DNA from: Gammaproteobacteria bacterium
GTDB taxonomy: Bacteria > Pseudomonadota > Gammaproteobacteria > Pseudomonadales > Azotimanducaceae
DNA length: 64,000 nucleotides
Reading direction: 5' to 3'
Assembly (NCBI GenBank): GCA_016874135.1
Contig: VGVE01000001.1
Coordinates: forward strand, 1 to 64,000
A program made the position numbers and the translations under genes. Shown one piece after another: positions 17,764 through 26,529 of the stretch. Every line of letters starts with the position of its first letter. Within the stretch, counting starts at the first letter, position 1. A model generated the notes under the pieces. It ran no database searches. It had not been told where the DNA came from and saw nothing but the letters and a program-made list of their open reading frames with translations.

Positions 17764-18744
17764 ATGATCAAGACCCGTCTCACCGAAATGTTCGGCGTGA
17801 AAACGCCCATCGTCATGGGTGGTATGACCGGTGTTGGTTATGGTGACCTCGTGGCCGCCGTTGCCAATGCCGGCGCACTCGGCTTCATCACCGCGCACAT
17901 GTTCCAGAGCGCGGAAGACCTCATGAAAGAAATCCAGCGCACCCGTGATCAGACGGACCAGCCTTTTGGTGTCAATCTGACCATCCTGCCGTCGCTGAAC
18001 CCCATTCCCTACGATGAGTACCGCCGCGCCATCATCGAAGGTGGTGTAAAGATCGTTGAAACGGCCGGTCGTAATCCGGAGCCGCATCTGCCTGACTTCA
18101 AAGCCAATGGCGTGAAGGTCATTCACAAGTGCACTTCCGCACGGCATGCCGTGACCGCCGAACGTATCGGTGTTGACGTCATCAGCATCGATGGGTTCGA
18201 GTGTGCGGGCCACCCGGGCGAAGACGATGTCACGCTGATCGTGCTGCTGCCTTCAACCTGCGACCAGGTGAGTATTCCGGTCATCGCGTCAGGCGGTATG
18301 GCGGATGGGCGCAGCCTCGTTGCAGCGCTGGCGCTCGGCGCGGATGGCGTGAACATGGGTACACGCTTCATCGCCACCAAAGAAGCGAAGGTGCATGAAA
18401 ACGTCAAACAGGCCATCGTCAACCAGAGTGAACGCGATACCGTTCTCATCAACCGCACGCTCAAGAACACCTCGCGTGTGGCCAAAAACGCTGTAGCTCT
18501 TGAGGTTGCGAAGATTCAACAGGACCCGACCAAGACCATCGAGGACGTGCGTGAACTGGTTGCTGGTGTGCGCGGTCGAGCCAACGTGCTAGGTGCCGGT
18601 GACATCGATGGTGGCATCTGGACCGTGGGCCAGAGCCAGGGTCTGATCCATGACGTACCGACTTGCAAAGAGCTGGTGGCCCGCATCATGGCCCAGGCTG
18701 AAGATGTCATTCACAAACGTCTCGACCGGTTCGCGGCGGCTTGA
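17764..18744 (+). CDS. Nitronate monooxygenase-family flavoprotein
   Basis: 326 residues, a TIM-barrel FMN enzyme of the 2-nitropropane dioxygenase/enoyl-ACP reductase II superfamily. It starts with TPIVMGGMTGVGYGDLVAAV, has VNLTILPS, the DGFECAGHPGEDD loop bearing the usual active-site His, and the phosphate-binding segment IASGGMADGRSL/ALGADGVNMGTRF. It may oxidise nitronates or act on another activated carbon acid. In acyl-CoA catabolic loci such proteins are often of unproven substrate. It is 50 bases upstream of the SDR gene on the same strand, which suggests co-transcription with it. Confidence 0.87.
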   Translation: MIKTRLTEMFGVKTPIVMGGMTGVGYGDLVAAVANAGALGFITAHMFQSAEDLMKEIQRTRDQTDQPFGVNLTILPSLNPIPYDEYRRAIIEGGVKIVETAGRNPEPHLPDFKANGVKVIHKCTSARHAVTAERIGVDVISIDGFECAGHPGEDDVTLIVLLPSTCDQVSIPVIASGGMADGRSLVAALALGADGVNMGTRFIATKEAKVHENVKQAIVNQSERDTVLINRTLKNTSRVAKNAVALEVAKIQQDPTKTIEDVRELVAGVRGRANVLGAGDIDGGIWTVGQSQGLIHDVPTCKELVARIMAQAEDVIHKRLDRFAAA

Positions 18745-18793
18745 TCTAATTTTTGTATCGCAGACATAACAATCATTACTTAGGAGTACCAAC

Positions 18794-19606
18794 ATGGGAA
18801 CCATGACTGGAAAAGTCGCCGTTGTGACCGGTGCCAGCCGCGGGATCGGCAAGGGCATCGCCCTTGCGCTCGCGGAACAGGGCGCAACCGTTTATGTGAC
18901 CGGCAGAACCACTGGTCCCGGTGAGCGGACGATCGACACCACCGCGCGTCTGATCAATGAAAAAGGCGGCAAGGGCATCGCCATCCAGTGCGACCATGCC
19001 AAGGATGCGGAAATCGCGAAGGTCTTCGAACAGGTAGGCCGCGAAGCGGGACACATCGACTACCTGATCAACAACGTCTACAAAATTCCGAGCCCACCTG
19101 CCTGGGGCGGCGGGTTCTGGGATCATCCGATCCAGATCTATGATGACCAGGTGGGCATTGGCATGCGCGCGCACTATGTGGCGAGCTGGCATGCGGCGCA
19201 GCTGATCTTCAAGGCGGGTCCGGGTGCGGCCATCGTCAACATCTCATCACCGGGCGGGCAGAGCTATCACTTCTCGTGCTCCTATGGAGCGGGCAAGGCC
19301 GGGCTGGACCGGCTGACTGCCGATATGGCAGTGGAACTCAAACCCAAAAACGTTGCGGCCATGGCGATCTACCCGGGATCCGTGAGCACCGAGTTCATCC
19401 AGGATGCGGCGAAAGAGCGCGGCATGGATCTCTCGAAATCCCAGACACCGCTGTTTGTTGGCCGCTGCATCATCCAGATGCTGCTCGACCGCAATAGCCT
19501 GATGGATCGCTCCGGCAAGATCGTCTGGATCGAAGATCTGAGTGAAGAATTCAAGGTGCTCGATGAACACGGCAAGCGGCCACCGGGCTACCGGCAGACC
19601 GCATAA
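18794..19606 (+). CDS. Short-chain dehydrogenase/reductase (DHRS1-like)
   Basis: 270 residues. The NAD(P) loop TGASRGIGKG is at 12-21. INNVYK replaces the usual NNAG. The catalytic region holds a Ser (NISSPGGQ) and YGAGKAG with the Tyr and Lys. The insert around NNVYKIPSPPAWGGGFWD is characteristic of the DHRS1-like SDR branch. It probably oxidises or reduces a hydroxyl/carbonyl in an acyl or sterol-like substrate. It follows the nitronate-monooxygenase-like gene and precedes a broken GST gene by 19 bases, so all three may have formed one operon. Confidence 0.88.
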   Translation: MGTMTGKVAVVTGASRGIGKGIALALAEQGATVYVTGRTTGPGERTIDTTARLINEKGGKGIAIQCDHAKDAEIAKVFEQVGREAGHIDYLINNVYKIPSPPAWGGGFWDHPIQIYDDQVGIGMRAHYVASWHAAQLIFKAGPGAAIVNISSPGGQSYHFSCSYGAGKAGLDRLTADMAVELKPKNVAAMAIYPGSVSTEFIQDAAKERGMDLSKSQTPLFVGRCIIQMLLDRNSLMDRSGKIVWIEDLSEEFKVLDEHGKRPPGYRQTA

Positions 19607-19625
19607 GAAGGGCTGAAAAAAACCT

Positions 19626-20234
19626 ATGGCCAGAAAACTCTATGGCATCTCCGGATCGCGCGCGTTGCGGGCGATCTAGGGTATCGAAGAAACCGGCATC
19701 GAGTACGAGCACGTACCACAACACTTTCGTGGTGCGAAAAGTTCGCCGGACTATACCGCGGTCAATCCCAACGGCCGCATTCCGGCGCTGGTGGATGGTG
19801 ATCTCGTGCTGTTCGAAAGCATGGCGATCAATCTCTACCTGACGAAAACCTATGGTGGTGACCTGTATCCGAAGGATACAGCAGGTGAAGCCCGTGCCTG
19901 GCAGTGGAGCGTGTGGGGGATCAGTGAGATCGAACCGCTGCAGATGCAGATCGTCATCCAGAAGCTCTTCGCTCCTGCCGACAAGCGGGATCAGGCGGTG
20001 ATCGACAACGCGGTGAAGTCGCTTGATCGGCCACTCAAGGTGCTGGATATACAACTCGCTAAATCGTAGTACCTGCTGGGTGACCGATTCACCGTCGCGG
20101 ATCTCAACGTCGCCGCAGTGTTGATGCTGCTCGATATGGACCAACAGGACTATTCGCAGTACGCGCAAGTCAAACGCTGGATGACAGCCTGCCAGTCTCG
20201 ACCAGCACTCGCCCGCGCCCGCGCGAAAGCCTGA
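19626..20234 (+). pseudogene. Glutathione S-transferase with two in-frame amber codons
   Basis: The frame from ATG 19626 to TGA 20234 reads as a complete GST of about 202 residues. The thioredoxin-like N-terminal domain contains KLYGISGSRALRAI, NPNGRIPAL and LFESMAINLYL. The C-terminal helical domain contains YLLGDRFTVADLN. TAG interrupts it at 19677-19679, where homologues usually have Trp (RAI-stop-GIEE), and again at 20067-20069, just before YLLGD. No frameshift is present. Two point mutations make this a likely pseudogene; amber readthrough is the other explanation but has no support here. It would have conjugated or isomerised a substrate with glutathione. Confidence 0.8.
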
Positions 20235-20250
20235 CTTCTCACGTTCACTC

Positions 20251-21336
20251 TTGAAACAAGCGCTCGCCAACACAGCTCTGCTGTTGGTGAGCGTTATCTT
20301 TTCTTTATTTGCTGTTAAATTCGCCTTGCGCTTTGCAGGTTATGAGCCACTGAAAGCCATGGCGGCAGGCAAGGACCTGGTGCTGCGCCGATCAGAGCAT
20401 CCGGATACCGGGTATGAGTTGATCCAAGGGGCCGAAGGCCGTGCGTTCAAGACCGATGTGAAGGTCAATTCACTCGGCTTTCGAAGTCTGGAGCCTGATC
20501 GAAGCGGAGATGCAAGACGTGTTCTGTTTCTCGGTGACTCGATCACCTTTGGCAGTGAACTGCTGGCGGGAACGGCATGGCCTGAGCTGATGGCGACTCG
20601 GCTTGAATCACGTGATCCGCGATTCGATGTACAGAATCTCGCTTTATCCGGATATGACGATGTGCAGGAGCTGGCCGTCCTCGAACACCGGGGTCTCACA
20701 CTTTCACCGGGACTCGTGGTCATCGGTTTTTGCCTCAATGATGTCGGCGTTGTTTCTGCGAACTTCGAATACCATGAACGTGCTTATGCGTGGGCTCAGT
20801 CGTCGTTGGCGGGCAGCCGAGTAGGGCAGCTTCTGCTCACGATCGCCGATCGGCTGCTCGGGCGCCGGTTTGAAGCAGAGGCTAATGAACCTGATGTGTT
20901 CGCAGCACGGCATGCCGGCCACATCAGCGCCATTGGCGAAGATGAAATGCGGTTGCGTGGTCTGGTGCGCGAGGTTACGGATAGACCACCGTCTGCCTGG
21001 TACGGTGATGCGGATCGGATCGGACGACTTCGTTATGTTCTTGAGCGTTTAACTGCGCTGCGTGATCAGTACGCGTTCCGGTTGCAGATCGTGGTTTTTC
21101 CGTTGCATGAAACCGCAGCGGATGGCACCTATCCGCACTGGGTTGCGTACGCGATTGTTGGTCTCGAAGCGGAGCGGATGCGAATCCCGGTGCTTGATCT
21201 CGCAGGGCCGTTCCAGCGGGAAGGTCTGGTTGAATTGCGCAATGATCCCGATGATCCGGTGCATCCCTCACCGCGTGGCCACGAGATTGCTGCCGAAAAA
21301 GTGTGGGAATCGTGGCTGAATCTTCGAGTGATTTGA
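20251..21336 (+). CDS. SGNH/GDSL-type hydrolase with N-terminal membrane segment
   Basis: 361 residues. The N-terminal hydrophobic stretch (about 6-27) is a signal peptide or anchor. Block I is FLGDSITFGSE (Ser97), block III has CLNDVGVVS, and block V is DPVHPSPRGH with the Asp and His of the triad. It is therefore an exported or periplasmic-facing esterase, acyltransferase or lipase of the SGNH superfamily. The start is TTG at 20251, 17 bases after the GST stop; no better start gives the signal sequence. It lies between two broken genes but is itself open throughout. Confidence 0.8.
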   Translation: MKQALANTALLLVSVIFSLFAVKFALRFAGYEPLKAMAAGKDLVLRRSEHPDTGYELIQGAEGRAFKTDVKVNSLGFRSLEPDRSGDARRVLFLGDSITFGSELLAGTAWPELMATRLESRDPRFDVQNLALSGYDDVQELAVLEHRGLTLSPGLVVIGFCLNDVGVVSANFEYHERAYAWAQSSLAGSRVGQLLLTIADRLLGRRFEAEANEPDVFAARHAGHISAIGEDEMRLRGLVREVTDRPPSAWYGDADRIGRLRYVLERLTALRDQYAFRLQIVVFPLHETAADGTYPHWVAYAIVGLEAERMRIPVLDLAGPFQREGLVELRNDPDDPVHPSPRGHEIAAEKVWESWLNLRVI

Positions 21337-21404
21337 GTGATTGTGAGGAGAGCAAAACAGGGTGTTATGCTGCCGGCTGATAAATGTAGCGGAGGGGCGG
21401 CACG

Positions 21405-21764
21405 ATGAAGGTCATCATTTACGGCAACATGGATCTGGAAAACCCGGCTGACGTGAAACCCATGTTGCTTGCAGCGCGACCGTTTATAGACGGCGCACTG
21501 GCGGAGCCCGGTTGTATTGCCTACGCATGGACCGAAGATCATCTGACACCGGGACGAGTGCATGTCTACGAGGAGTGGACTTCATCCGAAGCGCTCGAAG
21601 CGCACCTGCGTGACCACTGGTATCGCGACATGGGTGCGCATCTTTCCAAATACCCACGCAAGGCGCGGATGAGCCCGATCCTGAAGTACCGCATCGAACA
21701 CGAAGAGCCGGTGTACGACAGCACTGGCGTCGCACGCGGCCATTTCTTCACACAAAAAAGCTGA
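21405..21764 (+). CDS. Antibiotic-biosynthesis-monooxygenase-fold (ABM) protein
   Basis: 119 residues forming one dimeric ferredoxin-like alpha/beta barrel. It has the family pattern of a first strand, a long helix (MLLAARPFIDGALAEPGCIAYAW is split across it), VHVYEEWTSSEALEAHL and a C-terminal strand region. Related proteins are small heme- or cofactor-free monooxygenases or quinol oxidases, or have no known activity. GGAGGGG lies before the ATG. The stop overlaps the next ATG by one base (TGATG), so the two small genes are coupled. Confidence 0.8.
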   Translation: MKVIIYGNMDLENPADVKPMLLAARPFIDGALAEPGCIAYAWTEDHLTPGRVHVYEEWTSSEALEAHLRDHWYRDMGAHLSKYPRKARMSPILKYRIEHEEPVYDSTGVARGHFFTQKS

Positions 21765-22030
21765 TGGGACGCGGGCTCATCGCTGCCCTGGCGGGCGCTG
21801 TCGTGACCGCAGCGGTGTTCTTGCTCAACCCGGATGTGGATGCATATCGCGAGGCGATCAAGGCACAGACCGCGGTCGATAATCCATTGGCCGCGGCAAT
21901 CGGGCTCGGCACTCTCAAGGGCCTTGCAATCGAGTATCACTCCATCGGTGTGGCGTCGTGGACGACACGTGAAAACGAAGTCATTACCTGGGGTGCATTA
22001 GGCAACGTTTGGATTAATTCGAAAGAGTGA
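21764..22030 (+). CDS. Small membrane protein, function unknown
   Basis: 88 residues. One N-terminal transmembrane helix (about 4-21) is followed by a short soluble domain ending EVITWGALGNVWINSKE. The pattern of one helix and a small extracytoplasmic domain resembles DUF4359-type proteins, but I cannot confirm that. Its ATG overlaps the stop of the ABM-fold gene (TGATG), which supports it being real and translated with that gene. Confidence 0.6.
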   Translation: MGRGLIAALAGAVVTAAVFLLNPDVDAYREAIKAQTAVDNPLAAAIGLGTLKGLAIEYHSIGVASWTTRENEVITWGALGNVWINSKE

Positions 22031-22072
22031 ATCCTGAGGAAGTAAGAAAAAGATCGCAGAAGAGGTGATGTG

Positions 22073-23206
22073 ATGCAGTCAGGTGCTTTCGACTACACAG
22101 GCTGTGCCGTTGCGATTCGCGCAGATATCGCGGTTGCACACCGCGACTTCTGGGAAAGGCTCGGCAAAGCTGGCAGCTAGTGGACGGGCACGGAACGGGT
22201 CGCGATTGCCCACGCCAGCCGCGATGCACTCAGCTGCAGCTATTGCCGCGCCATCAGCCAGTCTCTCTCGCCCTACGGAGTAAAGGGTGAACACACACCG
22301 GTTCCCGGCTTGTTCCCAACGGCGATCGACGCCGTGCATCGCGTGGTCAATCATGCCGGGCGGATCACGCGGTCATGGGTCGAAGACAACACAACGAAGG
22401 GGCTTTCGAATTCTGCGTATGTGGAACTGGTCGGCGTCGTCGTGTGTGTGCTCAGCATCGATGAGTTTCACCTCTGCCTTGACATGTCACTCGAACCGCT
22501 GCCGCCTGCGCAAGCTGGTGTGATCACGCGTTACGTCCCGGATGTGCTTCGGGATGACATCGGCTTTGTGCCGATGATCCCGAAAGAAGGCGCGGTGGGG
22601 CAGGAGCGTGACCTTTTCCCCGGTGGTGTCAGCGCCAATGTCCTGCGGGCACTTTCGTCGGTGCCGCAGGCACTGCACGACTGGCTGGCCCTTGCAGCGG
22701 CGCAATATCTCCCCGTTGAACGCATGGGCAACATGGTGCGGGATGATGCGCGCAGCATCGACCGCATGCAGATGGAGCTGATGGCTGCACGGGTGTCATC
22801 GATTAATGAGTGTTTCTACTGAACGCACGCACATGCCTCGATGCTCCGTGTGAGCGCGAAGACCACCGGAACCCGGATCGACCTCAAAGGCGTGATGGGG
22901 GATGAAGCTGCAGCGGCGGAAGGAATCCTGTTCGGCAGGGAACTGATGCGTCTGGCTGAAGCTGCGGCAAGGCGAGATTTAACCGCATTGCCCGCCGCAC
23001 GCCGTGAACTGCTTGCCGTGGCAGGTCCTGAAGTCCTCGTGGATGCGGCAGGTGTGATCGCCAATTTCCAGCGCATGGTGCGCATTGCCGATTCGATGGG
23101 AATTCCGGTTGATAACCTTGGATCGAGCGTCAGTGCGGAAGTGCGGGAAGCACTGCCAATCGAGCGTTTCGCATCTGCTGCGAATTCCGGAATTTCGCAT
23201 TCATGA
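22073..23206 (+). pseudogene. Carboxymuconolactone decarboxylase/AhpD-like protein with in-frame TAG and TGA
   Basis: One frame from ATG 22073 to TGA 23206 (about 377 codons) reads as a two-domain CMD/alkylhydroperoxidase-like protein. N-terminal part: FWERLGKAGS-stop-WTGTERVAIA; CSYCRAISQSLSP supplies one CxxC. Middle: ELVGVVVCVLSIDEF. C-terminal part: NECFY-stop-THAHASMLR. TAG at 22178-22180 replaces a residue usually Trp. TGA at 22820-22822 replaces the second Cys expected in the CxxC of the peroxidase core. The frame remains coherent across both stops. Decay is the simplest reading; selenocysteine at the TGA is considered under findings. GAGGTGATG precedes the start. Confidence 0.68.
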
Positions 23207-23247
23207 GTACTGGCCGGCTGGCGGCAAACACTCGTTTCTGAAGCAGA

Positions 23248-24831
23248 TTAGACCGGTTCACCCAGCGCCCGCGCGCGCTCCAGTCGCGATACCTCATCCG
23301 CGGGTAGCGACCGCGAGGCCAGAACCAGAAACGTCAGCGACACCAGAAGGATCAGGAGTGACACGATGATGGCCGCACGCAGCGCTTCGCCATCGTTCAT
23401 TCCGGAAGCAACGAAGACATCGGAGATCTTGCCCATGCAGTAAGGGCCGAGCGCGAGGCCGATGGTCGTATTGAGCAGAATGTAATACGCCCCGGCGATG
23501 GCCCGCATGCGCGGGAGAACAAGATCGGCAGCGGTGGCGGGCGGCACGCTGGTTGCTGCTGCACCGAACATCGTTGAGAAGACGTTGACGATGTAAACCG
23601 TCGTCAGATTGTCCGCATGCATGACCCAGAGGGTAAAGGGCGGAAAGCTGAGAATCGCAACGCCCAGCATGATCAAGCGGCCTGCGGGATGGCGTTGTTT
23701 GAAACGGTCGGCGAGAAAACCGCCGATCGTCACACCAAGCAGGCCGCCGAATGTGCCACCTAGCCCGAGCCAAAGGCCGACTTCAGAGGCGCTCACACCT
23801 TCATGCAATCGCATGACTGAAGGCGGGATCCAGAAGCCGGTGCCGTAGCCGATGAACGACATCGTCGGGAATGCGATCATCGTACAGAGCATCGCTTTGG
23901 ACCGAAAGATCATCGCGTACGTGGCATAGTCGCGTTTCGTGAGTGACTGGGCCCAGGAAAAAAACCACATAGGCGCCGTTGCTGAGTGCGAACCACTGGG
24001 CGATGCTGCCGGTGAGCAGGTACAGGCCGTAGCCCGCCAATCCAATCGCGGCCGCTGTAATGGCGTTGACTCGCAACGATGCACCGACTGCGCGCAGTCC
24101 CGGCAGATTCAGAATGGGTAACACCGACATCAGCTCGGTTGTGAGTACGCGGAAAGGTGAGGTGTGTTCGGCGGTTACGAGGCCTTCGCTGATACCGCGG
24201 GTGGGTTCACGAAGAGTACGTACCCATGCCGCCATGAGAATGCCGGGGATACCCACCGCCAGGAATGCAGCCTGCCATCCTTTGAGGCCGAAGAGGACAC
24301 TCGTGGCATTGGCATAGTGGTCATTCCAGGATTCCATGATGAAGTCGCCGAGGAACAGGCCGATCCCACCACCGATGTAAATACCGGAGGAGTAGATGGC
24401 GATGGCGGTGGCACGCAGGGCCGGGGGGTAGTAGTCCGACAGCATGGAAAACGCGGCTGGAGAGGCGCTGGCCTCGCCGATGCCCACACCGATACGGTAT
24501 GCGGCAAGTGACGCGTACGAACCCGCTGTTCCAGAGAGTGCGGTCATCACACTCCAGAACATAAGTCCCACCGAGATCAGGCTGCGTCGTATCCAGACAT
24601 CAGCGAAGCGGGCGAGAGGAATACCGAAAATCGAATAAAAAACGCAAACACGGTGCCGTACAGAAAACCCATCTCTGCATCGGTAACACCGAGATCAGCC
24701 TTGATACTTTCGGAGAGGATGGAAAGGATGTTGCGGTCGATGAAGTTGAAGACATAAACGATCACCAGCACTGCAAGTGCGGAGTGCGCGTAGGCGCCGC
24801 CGACGGGCGTGTGTGATCCGTTCCGGGACAT
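23248..24831 (-). pseudogene. MFS transporter, two frameshifts at homopolymers
   Basis: From ATG 24831 (MSRNGSHTPVGG) a spinster-like MFS protein begins: NFIDRNILSILSESIKADLG, GFLYGTVFAFF. The frame breaks at a coding-strand T6 run (24637-24642), where one more T would give FFYSIFGIPLARFADVWIRR. It continues normally to AYVVF, where a T7 run (23958-23964) carries one T too many; with six, the frame joins FSWAQSLTKRDYATYAM and runs to 23248. Repaired length is about 525 residues with 12 helices. It would export or import a small lipophilic or organic-acid substrate. Both lesions are single-base homopolymer changes of opposite sign. Confidence 0.8.
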
Positions 24832-24953
24832 CGGGTGCCAACTTTGAGAACGAAGACCGGACGGGATCAGTCTAGGAGGTCTTTCACCATCGGGATCGGC
24901 GGGTTGACCCGTGCATGTTTGCCATGAGCCAGCGCGAGGCAGCGGCGACGCGA

Positions 24954-24999
24954 CCGGCCATTGGCCGGCGCTGTCGAGCATGGAATACTTCGTGTTCCA
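24954..24999 (-). terminator. Hairpins downstream of the phosphohexomutase gene
   Basis: CCGGCC-ATT-GGCCGG (24954-24968) and TGGAATAC-TTC-GTGTTCCA (24981-24999) lie 20-65 bases after the minus-strand gene ending at 25020. Neither has a clear U-tract, so they could be weak terminators or mRNA-end stabilisers. The rest of the 188-base gap up to the MFS start at 24831 shows nothing else. Confidence 0.4.
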
Positions 25000-25019
25000 T
25001 CAGAGGTTGATCAGGGACT

Positions 25020-26456
25020 TCAGGCAGGTTTGACGCGGGACAAAACGAACGCCACCAGTTCGCCTGCGGTGGCGGCGTCGTGGGCCTCCACATAACAGCG
25101 CAGTTCCGGGGCATTGCCGGATGGCCTCAGATGCACGATGACACTGTTCGTGGGTGACAAGCCGGCAAACGTCATACGCAGGCCATCGGTTTGGTCGGTC
25201 GAAGTCAGGTTGCCGCAACGTTGATCCAGGAGTTTTAGCGCAGCGCCGGGTTGCAGCAGACCTTCGAGCAGCGCTTTGGAATTTTCGCGGCTGAAGTTTG
25301 TCAGGCGATCACTTGCCGTAAAACGTGCTGGTAATCCATCCTGCAACTTCGACATTGGCTGGCCAGCGGCGCGTGAAGCCGCCAGCAACGTAATGATGGG
25401 CAGCGCAGCGTCCCGTGTCGGCAGTGGAGCCAGGGAGCGTCCATGCTTCTCGAGCGCAGTGGAAAGCAGAAACCCACCGTTCGCCTCGAATCCGGCGACG
25501 CCGCCGGAGGTTCCCTTTCGCAGATGGGTATCCAGCGCTTCGAGAACGTAGGGCGAGCCCACCTTTGTGCGCGTGATAGTTTCGAACAGGTTTGAACGCT
25601 CGAGCGCAGTGGTGCTGGTGACTGGCGTGACGATATGCCGGATGCCGAGATAGCGGGCCGTCAACAGCCCAACCACATCACCTCGAAACCAGGTGCCTTC
25701 CTGATCACCGATCAGGGGCCGATCTGCATCACCGTCGGTTGAGATGAGTGCATCAAAGCCGGAGTCACGTGCCCATGCCTTGGCCCGTTCCACATCAGCG
25801 GCAGCGACGGATTCGGTGTCGATGGGTACGAACTGATCGGTCCGGCCGAGTGGCGTTACTTTCGCGCCGAGGGATTCGAGAATCTGTGTTAGCTGATCCC
25901 AGGCGACGCTTGAGTGTTGCCAGAATCCGATACGCATACCCCTGAGTGCATCCGTTCCAAAGAAGGCGACGTATCGGTTTGCATAGGCCGTCGCTGCTGA
26001 CGGATCCGCAGAGGGGAGAGTAAGTGCGGCCGCCACGCCGCTCATTGGTGCTGGTGCGTTGACGATTGCCAGTTCATCAGCCTTGGAGATTTCGCCTTCA
26101 GCCCGATAGAACTTGATACCATTGCGATCAAACGGGATGTGGCTGCCGGTGACCATGATGGATGGCATGCCGGCAGCGATCGCAAAACTCGCGAGCGCGG
26201 GAGTCGGCAGTGCGCCACACCAGATCACTTCGCGTCCTGCAGCCTGCACTGCTGCCGTGCAGGCAGCGGCGATGCGCGGGCTGCTGGGCCGCAGGTCCAT
26301 GCCCAAGATAACAGCAGAGCAGCCGCCGATGACTTCAAGAAAACCAGCGCAATACGCCATGCACAACCGGTCATCGAGATCGCTGACAAGTGCACGAACA
26401 CCGCTGGTGCCGAAGGAGGCGGCGCCTTGCTGAATGATGTCGCGGGAAGTGGTCAT
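25020..26456 (-). CDS. Phosphomannomutase/phosphoglucomutase family phosphohexomutase
   Basis: 478 residues with the four-domain alpha-D-phosphohexomutase layout. FGTSGVR (15-21) opens domain 1. The phosphoserine loop is TGSHIPFDRNG (Ser105), a variant of the usual TASHNP. The metal loop is STDGDADRPL (Asp241, 243, 245). The sugar-binding loop is GFEANGGFLLS and the C-terminal phosphate-binding loop lies in RPSGNAPELRC. It interconverts hexose 1- and 6-phosphates and so feeds cell-surface polysaccharide precursors. It stands alone, with isocitrate lyase upstream on the same strand. Substrate (mannose versus glucose) cannot be decided here. Confidence 0.88.
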   Translation of the reverse strand: MTTSRDIIQQGAASFGTSGVRALVSDLDDRLCMAYCAGFLEVIGGCSAVILGMDLRPSSPRIAAACTAAVQAAGREVIWCGALPTPALASFAIAAGMPSIMVTGSHIPFDRNGIKFYRAEGEISKADELAIVNAPAPMSGVAAALTLPSADPSAATAYANRYVAFFGTDALRGMRIGFWQHSSVAWDQLTQILESLGAKVTPLGRTDQFVPIDTESVAAADVERAKAWARDSGFDALISTDGDADRPLIGDQEGTWFRGDVVGLLTARYLGIRHIVTPVTSTTALERSNLFETITRTKVGSPYVLEALDTHLRKGTSGGVAGFEANGGFLLSTALEKHGRSLAPLPTRDAALPIITLLAASRAAGQPMSKLQDGLPARFTASDRLTNFSRENSKALLEGLLQPGAALKLLDQRCGNLTSTDQTDGLRMTFAGLSPTNSVIVHLRPSGNAPELRCYVEAHDAATAGELVAFVLSRVKPA

Positions 26457-26494
26457 GAGGGCTTCTGCTGCAGTCGGACGAAAGCAGAAGGTTA

Positions 26495-26516
26495 CGGGGT
26501 GCCTTGAGGCACCCCG
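26495..26516 (-). terminator. Intrinsic terminator after isocitrate lyase
   Basis: CGGGGTGCC-TTGA-GGCACCCCG is a perfect 9-base stem with a 4-base loop, 14 bases past the stop of the minus-strand isocitrate lyase gene (26530). On the minus strand it is followed by TAACCTTCTGCTTTC, a modest T-rich tail. It separates this gene from the phosphohexomutase gene. Confidence 0.75.
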
Positions 26517-26529
26517 GGATAACCAGTGC

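Noticed and set aside
22820-22860. A definite selenoprotein with a SECIS element
   Set aside because: The candidate stem is short and lacks the usual loop features, and another stop lies earlier in the gene, so I keep it only as a possibility.
19626-23206. A genome-wide reassignment of TAG to a sense codon
   Set aside because: TAG ends leuL and the RibD-like gene normally, and only two genes contain internal TAG; pseudogene decay is simpler.
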